Assembly (NCBI GenBank): GCA_021162285.1
Contig: JAGGYZ010000110.1
Span: 1 to 26,399, forward strand
DNA length: 26,399 nt
Reading direction: 5' to 3'
From: Candidatus Fermentibacteraceae bacterium
GTDB taxonomy: Bacteria > Fermentibacterota > Fermentibacteria > Fermentibacterales > JCC-6
Part shown: in pieces, positions 1 to 8,439 of the stretch
Numbering within the stretch: position 1 is the stretch's first letter
How the letters are laid out: each line of letters opens with the position of its first letter
The notes under the pieces: generated by a model
What the model was told of the DNA's origin: nothing
What the model saw: the letters and a program-made list of their open reading frames with translations, nothing else
Database searches by the model: none
Translations under genes and position numbers: made by a program

Positions 1-2
1 CT

Positions 3-1010
3 CATTCCTGGTGGAACACAGATGGTATTCCCTACACTGATGAGGCATCTTACAACTACATATGGGGAGAGAATCAGGATCTTTGCGGCAGGCGAAGCGG
101 TCCCGCTTATCTCGCAGGATGGATGAGTGATCCCAGCGCTCCCGATGCTTTCCTGCCGGCGAATCCCGGACCTTTTCCAATTGTACACGATAACCCCCTT
201 GCCATGGGTTATCTGCCTTATGATTATCAGTTTCTCGTGTCTCTGGGGCCGGTTGATCTGGCTGACGGAGACAGTCTTCATATTATTGGCGGCTGGGTTA
301 TAGGCGCCGGCCTCGCTGATCTCAGAGTGCAGGCTGACAACATGCTTGATGCCTATTACCGTGACGGCGGATGGGGTGTTCCGGATGTTCCTCCGGTGCC
401 ATCCTTTTTCTACGAAGCAGGCAATGGGGTTGTGGATTGTTCCTGGAGTGACGAGGCGGAGATATATGAGCCCTTTGGAGGCTATCACCTCTACAGATCG
501 GTTTTCAATGCCTCAGACTGGGAACTGATAGGAGAGCTGGAAAACGGAACTTACGAATTCACAGACAGCACCGTTACATCCGGTTTTCCGTATTTCTACT
601 CGCTGTGCGTTTATGATGCAGAGACTTCCGTAGAGAGCAGGCAGAACAACTACAAAAAAGAGCTGGACGGCACACCTGTTCCCATAGTTCCCGGCTGGGC
701 CGCAGATCAGAACTGGACACAGAATGTAGGAGTTGTTCCCAACCCCTACAGAGGATCAGCCGCCTGGGAATTGCCTTATGCCAACAAGATTGCTTTTGTG
801 AATCTTCCCCCCATGTGTGATATACAGATATACACACTCAGCGGTGATCATGTGAAAACACTTCAGCACAGAAGTTACGGCGGTGATGTCGGTGAGGAAT
901 ACTGGGATCTGACTAATTCTGAGGGCAGACTGATCTGCACAGGTCTGTATGTCTACTGTGTGCAGACCTCAGATGATCATGTTATCAGCAGATTTGCCGT
1001 AATCCGATAG
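3..1010 (+). CDS. Secreted FN3/FlgD-type protein, C-terminal part (5' truncated by window)
   Basis: The reading frame is open from base 3 and clearly continues upstream of the window: the first translated residues (HSWWN...) align with the interior of the 731-residue protein at 8436-10631, so the ATG at 123 is internal and not the start. Visible are a fibronectin-III-like stretch (WSDEAEIYEPFGGYHLYRS) and a C-terminal beta-sandwich (VVPNPYRGSAAWE ... IQIYTLSGDHVKTL ... GLYVYCVQ) of the type that terminates many secreted proteins in FCB-like bacteria. Function is unknown; an extracellular or surface-attached role is inferred. The last ~100 residues are almost identical to the paralogue, and DNA identity is also high there (29 identical bases at 732-760 and 10353-10381). 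It ends 58 bp before the convergent lipoprotein gene. Confidence 0.85.
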   Translation, partial: HSWWNTDGIPYTDEASYNYIWGENQDLCGRRSGPAYLAGWMSDPSAPDAFLPANPGPFPIVHDNPLAMGYLPYDYQFLVSLGPVDLADGDSLHIIGGWVIGAGLADLRVQADNMLDAYYRDGGWGVPDVPPVPSFFYEAGNGVVDCSWSDEAEIYEPFGGYHLYRSVFNASDWELIGELENGTYEFTDSTVTSGFPYFYSLCVYDAETSVESRQNNYKKELDGTPVPIVPGWAADQNWTQNVGVVPNPYRGSAAWELPYANKIAFVNLPPMCDIQIYTLSGDHVKTLQHRSYGGDVGEEYWDLTNSEGRLICTGLYVYCVQTSDDHVISRFAVIR

Positions 1011-1068
1011 AACAGGACAGAGCCGGACAGGAGGGGAAAGCACTGTTGTGTACCTGTCGGCAGTAATC

Positions 1069-2073
1069 TCAAATATCAGATGTCAGTGTGAGGATGTACT
1101 CGCCGTTGGCATGGGAGGTGATGTCCCAGGGGAAACCGGGGATGTCGATCTCGGCAACAATTTCCTTTGTGAAGTAATTGATGGAAGTTATCCTGCTGGT
1201 TCCCTCGCCAAGATAGCTCAGCGCATAGAACAGTGTTGATCCGGGTACGCTGCAGATGTTTGTGGGGTGACCTGCAACAGATATGGAAAAAATCTCCGGG
1301 GTAAAATAATTGCTGCAGATTGATACTCTGCCGTTTTCTGAAGACCAGTCAGGGTGAACAACGGCCCAGATGGATTCTGCAGGGGCTGCTGTGATGTCTG
1401 AACTGGAACTGCCAAGAGATATGGAATTTACATAGAAGGTGCTGAGAGTTACTCTTTCCACTGTACCTTCTGCTCCGGAGCTGGCGGCAAGAAGATAATC
1501 ATCCATAAAAGACTCTACGGTAATGGAAACAGGGACGTTGTTAAGCGGGCTGGATGTGCGTAGAACCGTGTTCCCCGCAGGGTCCACTTCCCTGATCTGT
1601 CGATCGCTGCCGTCGGATACATAAAATCTCTGACTGGCTGGTGAAGCGCACAGTGCATTGGGCATTGGTCCTGCTTCAAATTCATCGATAACAGAATTCG
1701 TTTGAAGATTTACCTCAATGATCTTTCCTGCAGCTCCGATAATGTAGACAGAGCCGGGTTTTGGTGTGATCATGCTTCCATATCCTGATCCGCTTCCGAA
1801 CCCGATCACAAAAGAGGTATCCAGTTCCATCGCCGGAGAGTTAAACCTGTAAAGGGTACCGGTTCCGGAAGCGACAATAAATTCATTGTTTCCAATCGAG
1901 CACAGAGATCTGCCGTCGGTAATGTCGCTGAAGGTTCCAACTATGGTGTTGTCCGAGACCCGAAGCTTAACCACCCGGCTCTGATCCACAACATCGTATT
2001 CAACCGGGCTGTAACATGCAACTGCAGCGAGGAGTAATGCGGAAAGAAGTATGCGCCCTGTGTGTTTTATCAT
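1069..2073 (-). CDS. Beta-propeller (YVTN/YncE-like) lipoprotein
   Basis: 334 residues with a lipoprotein signal peptide: Lys/Arg near the N-terminus, a hydrophobic run and lipobox LAAVAC with C20 as the lipidated residue. The rest is made of repeating short beta-rich units (FIVASGTGTLYRFNS, VYIIGAAGKIIEVNL, FYVSDGSDRQIREVD, YILTLTSDI), as in surface YncE-like beta-propellers. Propellers of this type are often encoded next to TonB-dependent receptors, and here the gene starts 7 bp after the receptor stop codon on the same strand, so the two are almost certainly co-transcribed. A role in binding or presenting the receptor's substrate at the outer membrane is inference; the substrate cannot be read from the sequence. 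Confidence 0.85.
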   Translation of the reverse strand: MIKHTGRILLSALLLAAVACYSPVEYDVVDQSRVVKLRVSDNTIVGTFSDITDGRSLCSIGNNEFIVASGTGTLYRFNSPAMELDTSFVIGFGSGSGYGSMITPKPGSVYIIGAAGKIIEVNLQTNSVIDEFEAGPMPNALCASPASQRFYVSDGSDRQIREVDPAGNTVLRTSSPLNNVPVSITVESFMDDYLLAASSGAEGTVERVTLSTFYVNSISLGSSSSDITAAPAESIWAVVHPDWSSENGRVSICSNYFTPEIFSISVAGHPTNICSVPGSTLFYALSYLGEGTSRITSINYFTKEIVAEIDIPGFPWDITSHANGEYILTLTSDI

Positions 2074-2080
2074 AATTTAC

Positions 2081-4753
2081 CTACCAGCTTAAACCCAGGC
2101 TGAAGAAGATATGTCGGGCGGGAGAGTATGCCGCCGGGTTCGATCTTACCCCTCCCGGGTTGCCTGTATCTGTGTACAAAGCCGTGTCAAATATTCTTAC
2201 AATGTTTGCTCTGTCGAAGAGGTTAAAAACGGTGATCTTTGCTTCAAGTTCCGCTGCTCCGATCTGGAACTTCCGGGTTCCACTGAGATCGGTCTGCATG
2301 GTCCATGGATACCGTTTTTCGTTTATGGAGGGAAACATTTCACCGGAATTCAGGGTGAACGGGTATCCGCTTCCCCAAGACCAGCTTAAGCTGAGAGCAG
2401 AGTTTTCAAAAGGGTGGATGCCCGCCCAGACAGGCCCTTCTCCGCAATCATTGCTGAAGTTAAGGTGGGCATTGGCGGTATGACGCTGATCCCAGTCCAG
2501 GTAGTTGTCGTCAGTGGGAATAACCGCGTAACCTTCACTTGAGTACTGATACTGTTCAGTTGCAGAGGAATACCTGCCTTCCGTCACCGAATACGTGTAG
2601 CTGATGCTGCCTGACCAGAAGTATCCAGGCAGGCGCAGAATTGTGAGTTCCGCCCCCTGAACAGTTGCATAACTGTTGTCGTTCTCGTACATGAAGAATT
2701 GATCGAGACCTTCTTCGGAGCTGGGGGTAGTCTGAACAAGACCGTTTATAAGCTTCGAAAAAGCAGAGAATGATACTGTTGAGAGAGCCTCGATCCGATG
2801 TCTGACTCCCACTTCGTACGATATGGTTCTTATTGCATCAAGATCCGGGTTACCCACAATAGAGAAGTTACCGGAAAGGTTGTAACTGGAACCGGAAAAC
2901 ATCTGATTCAGGTTGGGCATCTGAAAGTATCGTCCGTATGTGGCAAAGAAAACATCTCTCTCGGAAATAGGATGAGTGATACCGAATCTCGGGCTCAGCT
3001 GGAATTTTATCGGGATATCAGTCGAGCCGCTCTCCCCGGGAGTTATCATTCTGGTGTTGGGATTGAACATATCTGCTCTCAGTCCTCCGCTGAGAACCAT
3101 TGCACCGGAGAAGTTCATGGATGTCTGCACGTATGCCGCACCTGAACTTGGGTAGGCCTTCCATATTGTTACCCAGGTCTGCTCCGGACCTTTGGAGTCT
3201 ACGCTGAAATCGTAGATATCGTAGTAGCTGCCTTCAATTCCTGCGTTGATCTTCAGTATTCTGTTCAGCTGGCTGGTAATTCCCACTTTGCCTGTTGCAA
3301 CACTGCTTCTTGAATCAAGCCACACAGAAGGATGTGTTCCTGCATGGTAGAAGCCCAGAGAATCCGTTGCACTTTCCGGAAAGAACTCACCGAACCATGC
3401 AGCGGGCGAAAGACCTTCACCAATGTAGCCGCCGCCTTCATCTCTGATCCTGCGCCACTGACAGAACTCACTTCTGTCAAAGGACACTTCAAGCAGAGAT
3501 TTCTCACCAAGCAGCCTTGATACCCTTGAAGTTACTCCCCATGTCTCGTCAAACCGTATGGGCAGCGCATAATCGAAGTTACCACCGAGGTATGGCTCAC
3601 CGTCTATGTAGGCAGGCTGGTCGTAGTTTGACCAGGCCCACTCGTCCCATCCGCTCTGTCTGTACGAATATCTTCCCAGACTGCTGAATGTGGTCAACGG
3701 ATCAGGGTGGTAGGTAAGGTTTACGCAACCTGAGAGATTGTTCTGCCAGTTGTTCTCCCAGTTACCCCTGCTGTCCTCCAGGTCAAAACCGCTGCGTCCC
3801 CACTCGAAAGCAGTGAATATCTTCATCTCACCTGGAATGTCTATTCCCATGGCAGGAAGAATGTAGGAAGTAAGTGGTTCAGGACCGCCGAATGAAAGCT
3901 CTCCGGTGAGACAGTCGCTTCTGAAGTTGTCGTTTTCAGAAGGCGCCGCGTAGTTTCGTTCCTCAGTTTCGTAGCCGAATGCCGTCAGAGCCCCTGCTCC
4001 AAATCTTATGTTTCCGTCGTAGGAAGAACCGCCTTCCCTTACAACCATCTTTACTATTCCAGACAGTGCGTTGCCGTACTCGGCTCCGAACCCGCCTGTT
4101 ACTGTGGTTGCTTCTGCTATGGCGGAAAGAGGCACATTCGCCGTGTAGGCGTTTGTTACAGGTGAGCGTACTGAAGCACCTTCAAGGAGAAAAGCAACTT
4201 CACCTGAACGCCCGCCTCTTATGTGTATTTCCCCACCTTGAGTGCTGACACCGGCCTGTCTCTGAAGAACATCCACAATACTTGAAACAGGCATGGTCTC
4301 TATCTCGCTGCGATCAACAACATGGATGGTGGATGGAACACTTTCCAGAACCAGATTTCTCTGGCCTGTTACGGTAATTACAGTTTCACCAGCGGCAGCC
4401 TCCTGCATTACAAGGTTGATAACAGTGGTCTGGTCGGAGACAACTGTGATTCCCTCCATGGTTACCGCTGCCATACCAACCATATTGGCGGTAATTGAAT
4501 AATCGCCAGGGGCAAGCCGGGGAATGTAGTACTCTCCGCCGGCGTTGGTCATGGCCCCGAATTGTGTGCCAACAACCATTACAGTGGCTCCAACTATATG
4601 ACTACCGTCCGAGTTGGTCACCACTCCGGCAATGGTTCCAGTGCTTGATGCCAGGGCCGATGAGCACAGAACAATGACAGGCAGGATCCTGTTAAAGAAA
4701 ATTCGTTCGAATTTTGAACCATCAAGCCTGTATGAAGGCACTTTCTGTACCAC
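2081..4753 (-). CDS. TonB-dependent outer membrane receptor with N-terminal carboxypeptidase-regulatory-like domain
   Basis: About 890 residues from the GTG at 4753. Order: signal peptide (FFNRILPVIVLCSSALAS), a carboxypeptidase-regulatory-like beta-sandwich (GTIAGVVTNSDGSHIVGATV ... GEYYIPRLAPGDYSI), a plug domain (VPSTIHVVDRSEIETMPVSS ... IHIRGGRSGEVAFLLEG ... GFGAEYGNALSGIV) and a long beta-barrel ending in an aromatic-terminated strand (HIFFSLGLSW). It should import a large or scarce substrate with TonB energy; the substrate is unknown. The frame extends to a TTG at 4822, but that TTG is part of the likely -35 box and has no ribosome site, whereas GTG 4753 has GGAAG five to six bases upstream. 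Downstream lies a co-transcribed beta-propeller lipoprotein. The regulatory-like domain before the plug is typical of SusC-like and related FCB receptors. Confidence 0.92.
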   Translation of the reverse strand: MVQKVPSYRLDGSKFERIFFNRILPVIVLCSSALASSTGTIAGVVTNSDGSHIVGATVMVVGTQFGAMTNAGGEYYIPRLAPGDYSITANMVGMAAVTMEGITVVSDQTTVINLVMQEAAAGETVITVTGQRNLVLESVPSTIHVVDRSEIETMPVSSIVDVLQRQAGVSTQGGEIHIRGGRSGEVAFLLEGASVRSPVTNAYTANVPLSAIAEATTVTGGFGAEYGNALSGIVKMVVREGGSSYDGNIRFGAGALTAFGYETEERNYAAPSENDNFRSDCLTGELSFGGPEPLTSYILPAMGIDIPGEMKIFTAFEWGRSGFDLEDSRGNWENNWQNNLSGCVNLTYHPDPLTTFSSLGRYSYRQSGWDEWAWSNYDQPAYIDGEPYLGGNFDYALPIRFDETWGVTSRVSRLLGEKSLLEVSFDRSEFCQWRRIRDEGGGYIGEGLSPAAWFGEFFPESATDSLGFYHAGTHPSVWLDSRSSVATGKVGITSQLNRILKINAGIEGSYYDIYDFSVDSKGPEQTWVTIWKAYPSSGAAYVQTSMNFSGAMVLSGGLRADMFNPNTRMITPGESGSTDIPIKFQLSPRFGITHPISERDVFFATYGRYFQMPNLNQMFSGSSYNLSGNFSIVGNPDLDAIRTISYEVGVRHRIEALSTVSFSAFSKLINGLVQTTPSSEEGLDQFFMYENDNSYATVQGAELTILRLPGYFWSGSISYTYSVTEGRYSSATEQYQYSSEGYAVIPTDDNYLDWDQRHTANAHLNFSNDCGEGPVWAGIHPFENSALSLSWSWGSGYPFTLNSGEMFPSINEKRYPWTMQTDLSGTRKFQIGAAELEAKITVFNLFDRANIVRIFDTALYTDTGNPGGVRSNPAAYSPARHIFFSLGLSW

Positions 4754-4780
4754 TTTCTTCCAGAATAATTCAGTTTTACA

Positions 4781-4796
4781 ATTCTCAAACGAGAAT
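4781..4796. promoter_or_regulatory. Inverted repeat overlapping the receptor -10 region (possible operator)
   Basis: ATTCTC (4781-4786) and GAGAAT (4791-4796) form a perfect 6-bp inverted repeat with a 4-base spacer. It overlaps the end of the putative -10 box and covers the expected transcription start, a typical repressor position. It could also form a small 5' UTR hairpin. The regulator is unknown. Confidence 0.35.
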
Positions 4797-4822
4797 ATTA
4801 CTGCGAAAACAGACAAAAGCAA
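4795..4822 (-). promoter_or_regulatory. Sigma-70-type promoter for the TonB receptor operon
   Basis: Read on the minus strand, TTGCTT (4822-4817) and TAATAT (4800-4795) are separated by 16 bp. It lies about 40 bp upstream of the GTG start at 4753 and overlaps the longer TTG start, arguing against that start. Confidence 0.5.
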
Positions 4823-4850
4823 GTGAAAGAAGTGTTGAGTCGTCCGCTTG

Positions 4851-4860
4851 ACTGTACAGT
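4851..4860. promoter_or_regulatory. Perfect 10-bp palindrome in divergent promoter region
   Basis: ACTGTACAGT is its own reverse complement. It lies between the divergent receptor and secreted-protein promoters, ending 4 bp before the TTGACA box of the rightward promoter. A related palindrome (ACAGTACTGT) occurs at 23025-23034, and both loci share GTACAGTAC. An operator role is inference. Confidence 0.35.
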
Positions 4861-4864
4861 ACGA

Positions 4865-4894
4865 TTGACAATATTGCTTCTGTGCTTGTTATGC
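4865..4894 (+). promoter_or_regulatory. Sigma-70-type promoter for the 4913-11714 operon
   Basis: A consensus -35 TTGACA (4865-4870) is followed after 18 bp by TTATGC (4889-4894). A transcript starting near 4902 would carry the ATG at 4913 but not the GTG at 4823, which supports the later start. Confidence 0.5.
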
Positions 4895-4912
4895 AGAAAG
4901 GGTGGGCCTGTC

Positions 4913-7378
4913 ATGTGCTGCGTAAAGACAATCTGGTATACCTCGATGCTTGTGTTCAGCTTTGGCGTCGGGTCTGCTTCCGCCATGGACGTAGGGGAAA
5001 CTGTTGATCTTACTGTACCGGATAATTCATATTTTCCGGATACACTGAGAACCCGACAGTTTACCTGCAGAGCTCTCACCGAGCATGCTTATTTTCTCGT
5101 GCAGGACACAAGCTACATTGACCTTCCAGACTCCTCAGCCATATTCCAGGTCATCTGGGACAATATTGTGGGGCAGGCAGAGATAGACAGCATCGCTGCT
5201 CAGTTTGAAGGGGCAGGGGTGGATGTCTATGGAAGCGTAACTTCCCTGTTCGGAGCCGTACCTCAAACTGTGAATGATGATGATAGAATATGGATTGTGT
5301 TTGCAGATATACCCGACTATTACCCGGTTCCCGGCGCACCCATGTTTGTCAGGTTGCAGAGCCTTGTCTGCACATTGCCGGAGGATTTTGATGGTGACTT
5401 GAATACTGGCAACAACCACGATGCTATTTATGTGAATATTGGTGCCTATAAGAATGTGTTGGGCGAACCATGGCAGCTTATCCGAGGTTCACTTCATACA
5501 TGGTCGGTTGCTTCAGGGTTTGGACAGTTTCTGAGAATAGCCAACAACAGTATTGAGGATAGATGGGTTATCCGCGGGCTTGGGCTGTTTGCTCAGTTTA
5601 TGTGTTACGGTTTAACCTCCGAGTACAACGGGAGACTGGGACTAAGGGCTTACATCAGAGATTTTTCCAGAGGTGGGGGTATTGAACTTTCATCCTGGTG
5701 CTCAGGTCAGACAGGAAGAGATTTTGGAATTAATCAGGGAGGAGAATTTCTCTGGTTCAAATACATCGAACAGCGATTCGGAGATGATGTTATTTCTGAG
5801 ATCGTGATTTCTCCCAAAACAGGCATGACTGGTATTGCAAATTCCATTGACCCTTCCGTACCAGACAGCATTGCTGAGGAAACCGTCATTTATCCCCTGT
5901 ACGAAGACTGGCTGATCACCAACCTTGTTGCGCACATCGCCGGTGGTTATGCCGGAGGGATTTACAGATACAACTTTCTTGATGGAACTGGATACACCTT
6001 TACAATGATAAACAGCCCGGCTTCTTTCATGGGAGAATTTTCAACCTACCCCATCGGTACATGGATTGCGAATCCATACTACGGAATCAGTGCACAGACT
6101 TTTGCCGCCCAGTATGCGGATTTCCAGGGAGACTATTCACTGACAGGAGATACTACAGTTCACTTTAACGGAATGTTCAATCAGAACACGGGTTCCGGAT
6201 CAAATCTTAACGGCCGCTGGACTGTTTACAGGATAGTGCTTCTTGATGACTCCACACTGCAGTCAGTTGATTCGCTGGAATTTGATGAATTCTACAACGG
6301 CACTTTTTCTCTCGAAGGTTTGCGAACCTGTCTTGTTCTAACCAACAACAATCCGGGAGGTACTGCAAGAATCAGGTATGTCCTGAGTCAGGACACAGCC
6401 CCTAAAGACCTTTTCCTGGCTGCTCTGCAGAACGGGATCAATATGCATTATCTGCAGGTGTACGCCAGCCTGCTTCGCGAAGAGACCCAGACACCTTACG
6501 GGTTCGACTGGGCTGGACCGGAATTGGAGTTGTCCAGATTAAACCCTGACGGCTCTGCAGACAGTACTGCCATAATACCAATGGATTTCTTATCCGGCAC
6601 TCTCTGGACCGGACAGGCTCAGGCCTGGACAGCAGGTAATTACAATCTTGTGTGCAGCGGTTTTGACAGCCTGGGTGTTCCACACCGGGATTCTATACTG
6701 ATTGCTGTGGGCTATGGTGGAACAGGGAAGCTTATTCTGGATATTCAGACCGCCAGGCTGGAAATTGATGCTGGTATTCTTCCCCAGGGTGCGATGGCAT
6801 CTGTTGTGGAAGCAAATGCGCTTGGTGTTTCTGTTTCCAGTGATCTTCCTCTTGGTTCAACAGGTATCATTCTTTCCGGTTTCAAGACGGACCCGGTTGC
6901 TTTATCCTTCCATCAGGGGTTGATCTCTTTCCCTGCGGAGACTGCGGAGGGAGCTGTTTTCCGGCTTGACGGGGAACACTGGCACAAGCTGAACAGCTAT
7001 TTTCTTTCGGGAAGAATGTATTCTACCGTGGAGGGAGAAGGCATATATGTTTTCGGCGACAGTCCGGGATTGTTCTCTCCGGAGATTTCCACCGTTCCTG
7101 TTTTCCTGGGCAGTTCCCCAAATCCATTCAACTCTCTTGTTTCTTTCCGATTCTCCATGCCCCAGTCAGGCATTGTTTCCCTGGTCGTGTATGATGTGTC
7201 CGGGAGACTTGTGAATACACTGGCAAGTGAGCAGATGCCTCCGGGGCAGCATACCGTCTCCTGGTCAGGGACCGACAATTCAGGTATCCAGATTCCCTCC
7301 GGAGTTTATTTCGCCAGATTTTCTGCTCCCGGTTATTCGGAAACAGTCAAACTGGTTCGAGTGAGAGCAGGGATTTGA
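4913..7378 (+). CDS. Secreted protein with degenerate metallopeptidase-like core and C-terminal FlgD-like domain
   Basis: 821 residues from ATG 4913, which has GGGTGG seven bases upstream and gives a good signal peptide (cleavage near GVGSASA-MD); the in-frame GTG at 4823 would add about 30 residues with no ribosome site and precedes the promoter. The N-terminal third has a peptidase-like pattern: DDRIWIVFADI, then residues 200-223 (ASGFGQFLRI ... RWVIRGL) that line up position by position with the AHEFQHLIH ... WVNEG zinc motif I recall for secreted metallopeptidases of related bacteria. The two His and the Glu are replaced (S201, G202, Q205), as is the downstream Glu (R221), so it is probably not catalytic. 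The last ~90 residues form a FlgD/Ig-like sorting-type domain (SPNPFNSLVSFRF ... VYDVSGRLV ... SGVYFARF). It is first in an operon; the stop overlaps the next ATG by one base. Confidence 0.85.
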   Translation: MCCVKTIWYTSMLVFSFGVGSASAMDVGETVDLTVPDNSYFPDTLRTRQFTCRALTEHAYFLVQDTSYIDLPDSSAIFQVIWDNIVGQAEIDSIAAQFEGAGVDVYGSVTSLFGAVPQTVNDDDRIWIVFADIPDYYPVPGAPMFVRLQSLVCTLPEDFDGDLNTGNNHDAIYVNIGAYKNVLGEPWQLIRGSLHTWSVASGFGQFLRIANNSIEDRWVIRGLGLFAQFMCYGLTSEYNGRLGLRAYIRDFSRGGGIELSSWCSGQTGRDFGINQGGEFLWFKYIEQRFGDDVISEIVISPKTGMTGIANSIDPSVPDSIAEETVIYPLYEDWLITNLVAHIAGGYAGGIYRYNFLDGTGYTFTMINSPASFMGEFSTYPIGTWIANPYYGISAQTFAAQYADFQGDYSLTGDTTVHFNGMFNQNTGSGSNLNGRWTVYRIVLLDDSTLQSVDSLEFDEFYNGTFSLEGLRTCLVLTNNNPGGTARIRYVLSQDTAPKDLFLAALQNGINMHYLQVYASLLREETQTPYGFDWAGPELELSRLNPDGSADSTAIIPMDFLSGTLWTGQAQAWTAGNYNLVCSGFDSLGVPHRDSILIAVGYGGTGKLILDIQTARLEIDAGILPQGAMASVVEANALGVSVSSDLPLGSTGIILSGFKTDPVALSFHQGLISFPAETAEGAVFRLDGEHWHKLNSYFLSGRMYSTVEGEGIYVFGDSPGLFSPEISTVPVFLGSSPNPFNSLVSFRFSMPQSGIVSLVVYDVSGRLVNTLASEQMPPGQHTVSWSGTDNSGIQIPSGVYFARFSAPGYSETVKLVRVRAGI

Positions 7379-8439
7379 TGAAGAATACACTTCTATGCTC
7401 TTCTGTGTTCTTTCTTGTTCTCTTCAGCGTTTCATGTATGCATAGTCCCTCTGATCTTCCAGAGCCGGAGGGTTATGACGGCTTTCTTGAACTGGGCTGG
7501 CAGGCTATCCAGCAGGATCAGTATCTGGATGCATTTGAGTACTTTCAGCAAGCGATTGACGTGGATGTTATGAGAGCTGAAGGTTTTCTGGGAGCAGGAG
7601 TTGCTTCTCTTTTTCTTGAGGATTACTGGGATCAGGGAAACGATTTCTTACAGATTACAATTCAGAGAGACCTGGGAAGGTCAATTGTGGTGCAATATCC
7701 TGGGGAAGTACAGACTCAGGACACACTGTGGACTCTTTTTGAATGTGTTGACCCGAATTTTCCAGACGATTCACTTGACTTGTGGCTTTCATTTACTGCA
7801 GACTCGGGTGCTGTTTGGGTAGGAACGCAAATTTACGATTACCTGACGGTGAACGAGTTAAGCACAAATCTTCTGTTCCGGTTCAGACCTGTTCATGACA
7901 ATGCTGTTTCCTGTCTGGATCTTTATCATCTCGAAAGCGGATGGTTTTTATACAGTGACAGTACGTCAGCTGGCTATGTATATCTAACGGTACCAATGTA
8001 TACCCTTTCCGGGAGCGGAGAAGACTATCATACATGGGTAATGGTGAACCAGAGTCTCAGTTATGACTATGCGACATTTGATGCGGGAGCATCAGCAGGT
8101 CAGATCACTCTTGATGCTCTGGCGATCTGGAGCGCATTGCAGGAATTGAGGGGCGACGACGGAGATATTCTTCAAGCAGTAGCCTGCGCTCAGGGGCTTC
8201 TTCAAATAGCGTCGGATTACAATTTTGGTTACGGCAGCCCCATGCGGGAGAATGTTTTTGATATCGACATCGTTGATGTAACAGCATCAGGTGCCTCTTC
8301 TGCTTTCTTTGATGCCAGATACATCTATGCATGGAGCATGTGCAAGCATGCGGGTTATGGACTCGAGCTTGATCCACTGGCTGACAGCTTTCTTTTTGAT
8401 CTTCTTGAATTGCTGATGCAGATGAAGGGCAGATCATGA
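7378..8439 (+). CDS. TPR-containing lipoprotein
   Basis: 353 residues from ATG 7378 (an in-frame TTG lies directly before it). The ribosome site AGGGA is five to six bases upstream, and the start overlaps the previous stop as TGATG, indicating translational coupling. The signal peptide ends in lipobox FSVSC (C20). Residues ~30-85 look like tetratricopeptide repeats (FLELGWQAIQQDQYLDAFEY, then ...GFLGAGVASLFLEDYWDQG), and a second helical part lies at the C-terminus (ALQELRGDDGDILQAVACAQ). The middle is beta-rich and unrecognised. TPR lipoproteins usually scaffold envelope complexes; here a role with the secreted proteins encoded on both sides is inferred only from the operon. It overlaps the next gene by four bases (ATGA). 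Confidence 0.85.
   Translation: MKNTLLCSSVFFLVLFSVSCMHSPSDLPEPEGYDGFLELGWQAIQQDQYLDAFEYFQQAIDVDVMRAEGFLGAGVASLFLEDYWDQGNDFLQITIQRDLGRSIVVQYPGEVQTQDTLWTLFECVDPNFPDDSLDLWLSFTADSGAVWVGTQIYDYLTVNELSTNLLFRFRPVHDNAVSCLDLYHLESGWFLYSDSTSAGYVYLTVPMYTLSGSGEDYHTWVMVNQSLSYDYATFDAGASAGQITLDALAIWSALQELRGDDGDILQAVACAQGLLQIASDYNFGYGSPMRENVFDIDIVDVTASGASSAFFDARYIYAWSMCKHAGYGLELDPLADSFLFDLLELLMQMKGRS

Noticed and set aside
123..1010. ATG at 123 as the gene start
   Set aside because: The frame is open to base 3 and upstream residues match the interior of the paralogue at 8436-10631, so the gene begins outside the window.
1011..1068. Bidirectional terminator between the convergent genes at the left end
   Set aside because: Only a weak bulged pairing (CCGgACAGG / CCTGTCGG) with a long loop and no T-run.
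4754..4822. TTG at 4822 as the TonB receptor start
   Set aside because: No ribosome site, and the TTG is part of the likely -35 box; GTG 4753 has a ribosome site and gives a better signal peptide.
4823..4912. GTG at 4823 as the start of the degenerate peptidase-like protein
   Set aside because: It precedes the TTGACA promoter and lacks a ribosome site; ATG 4913 has both in order.
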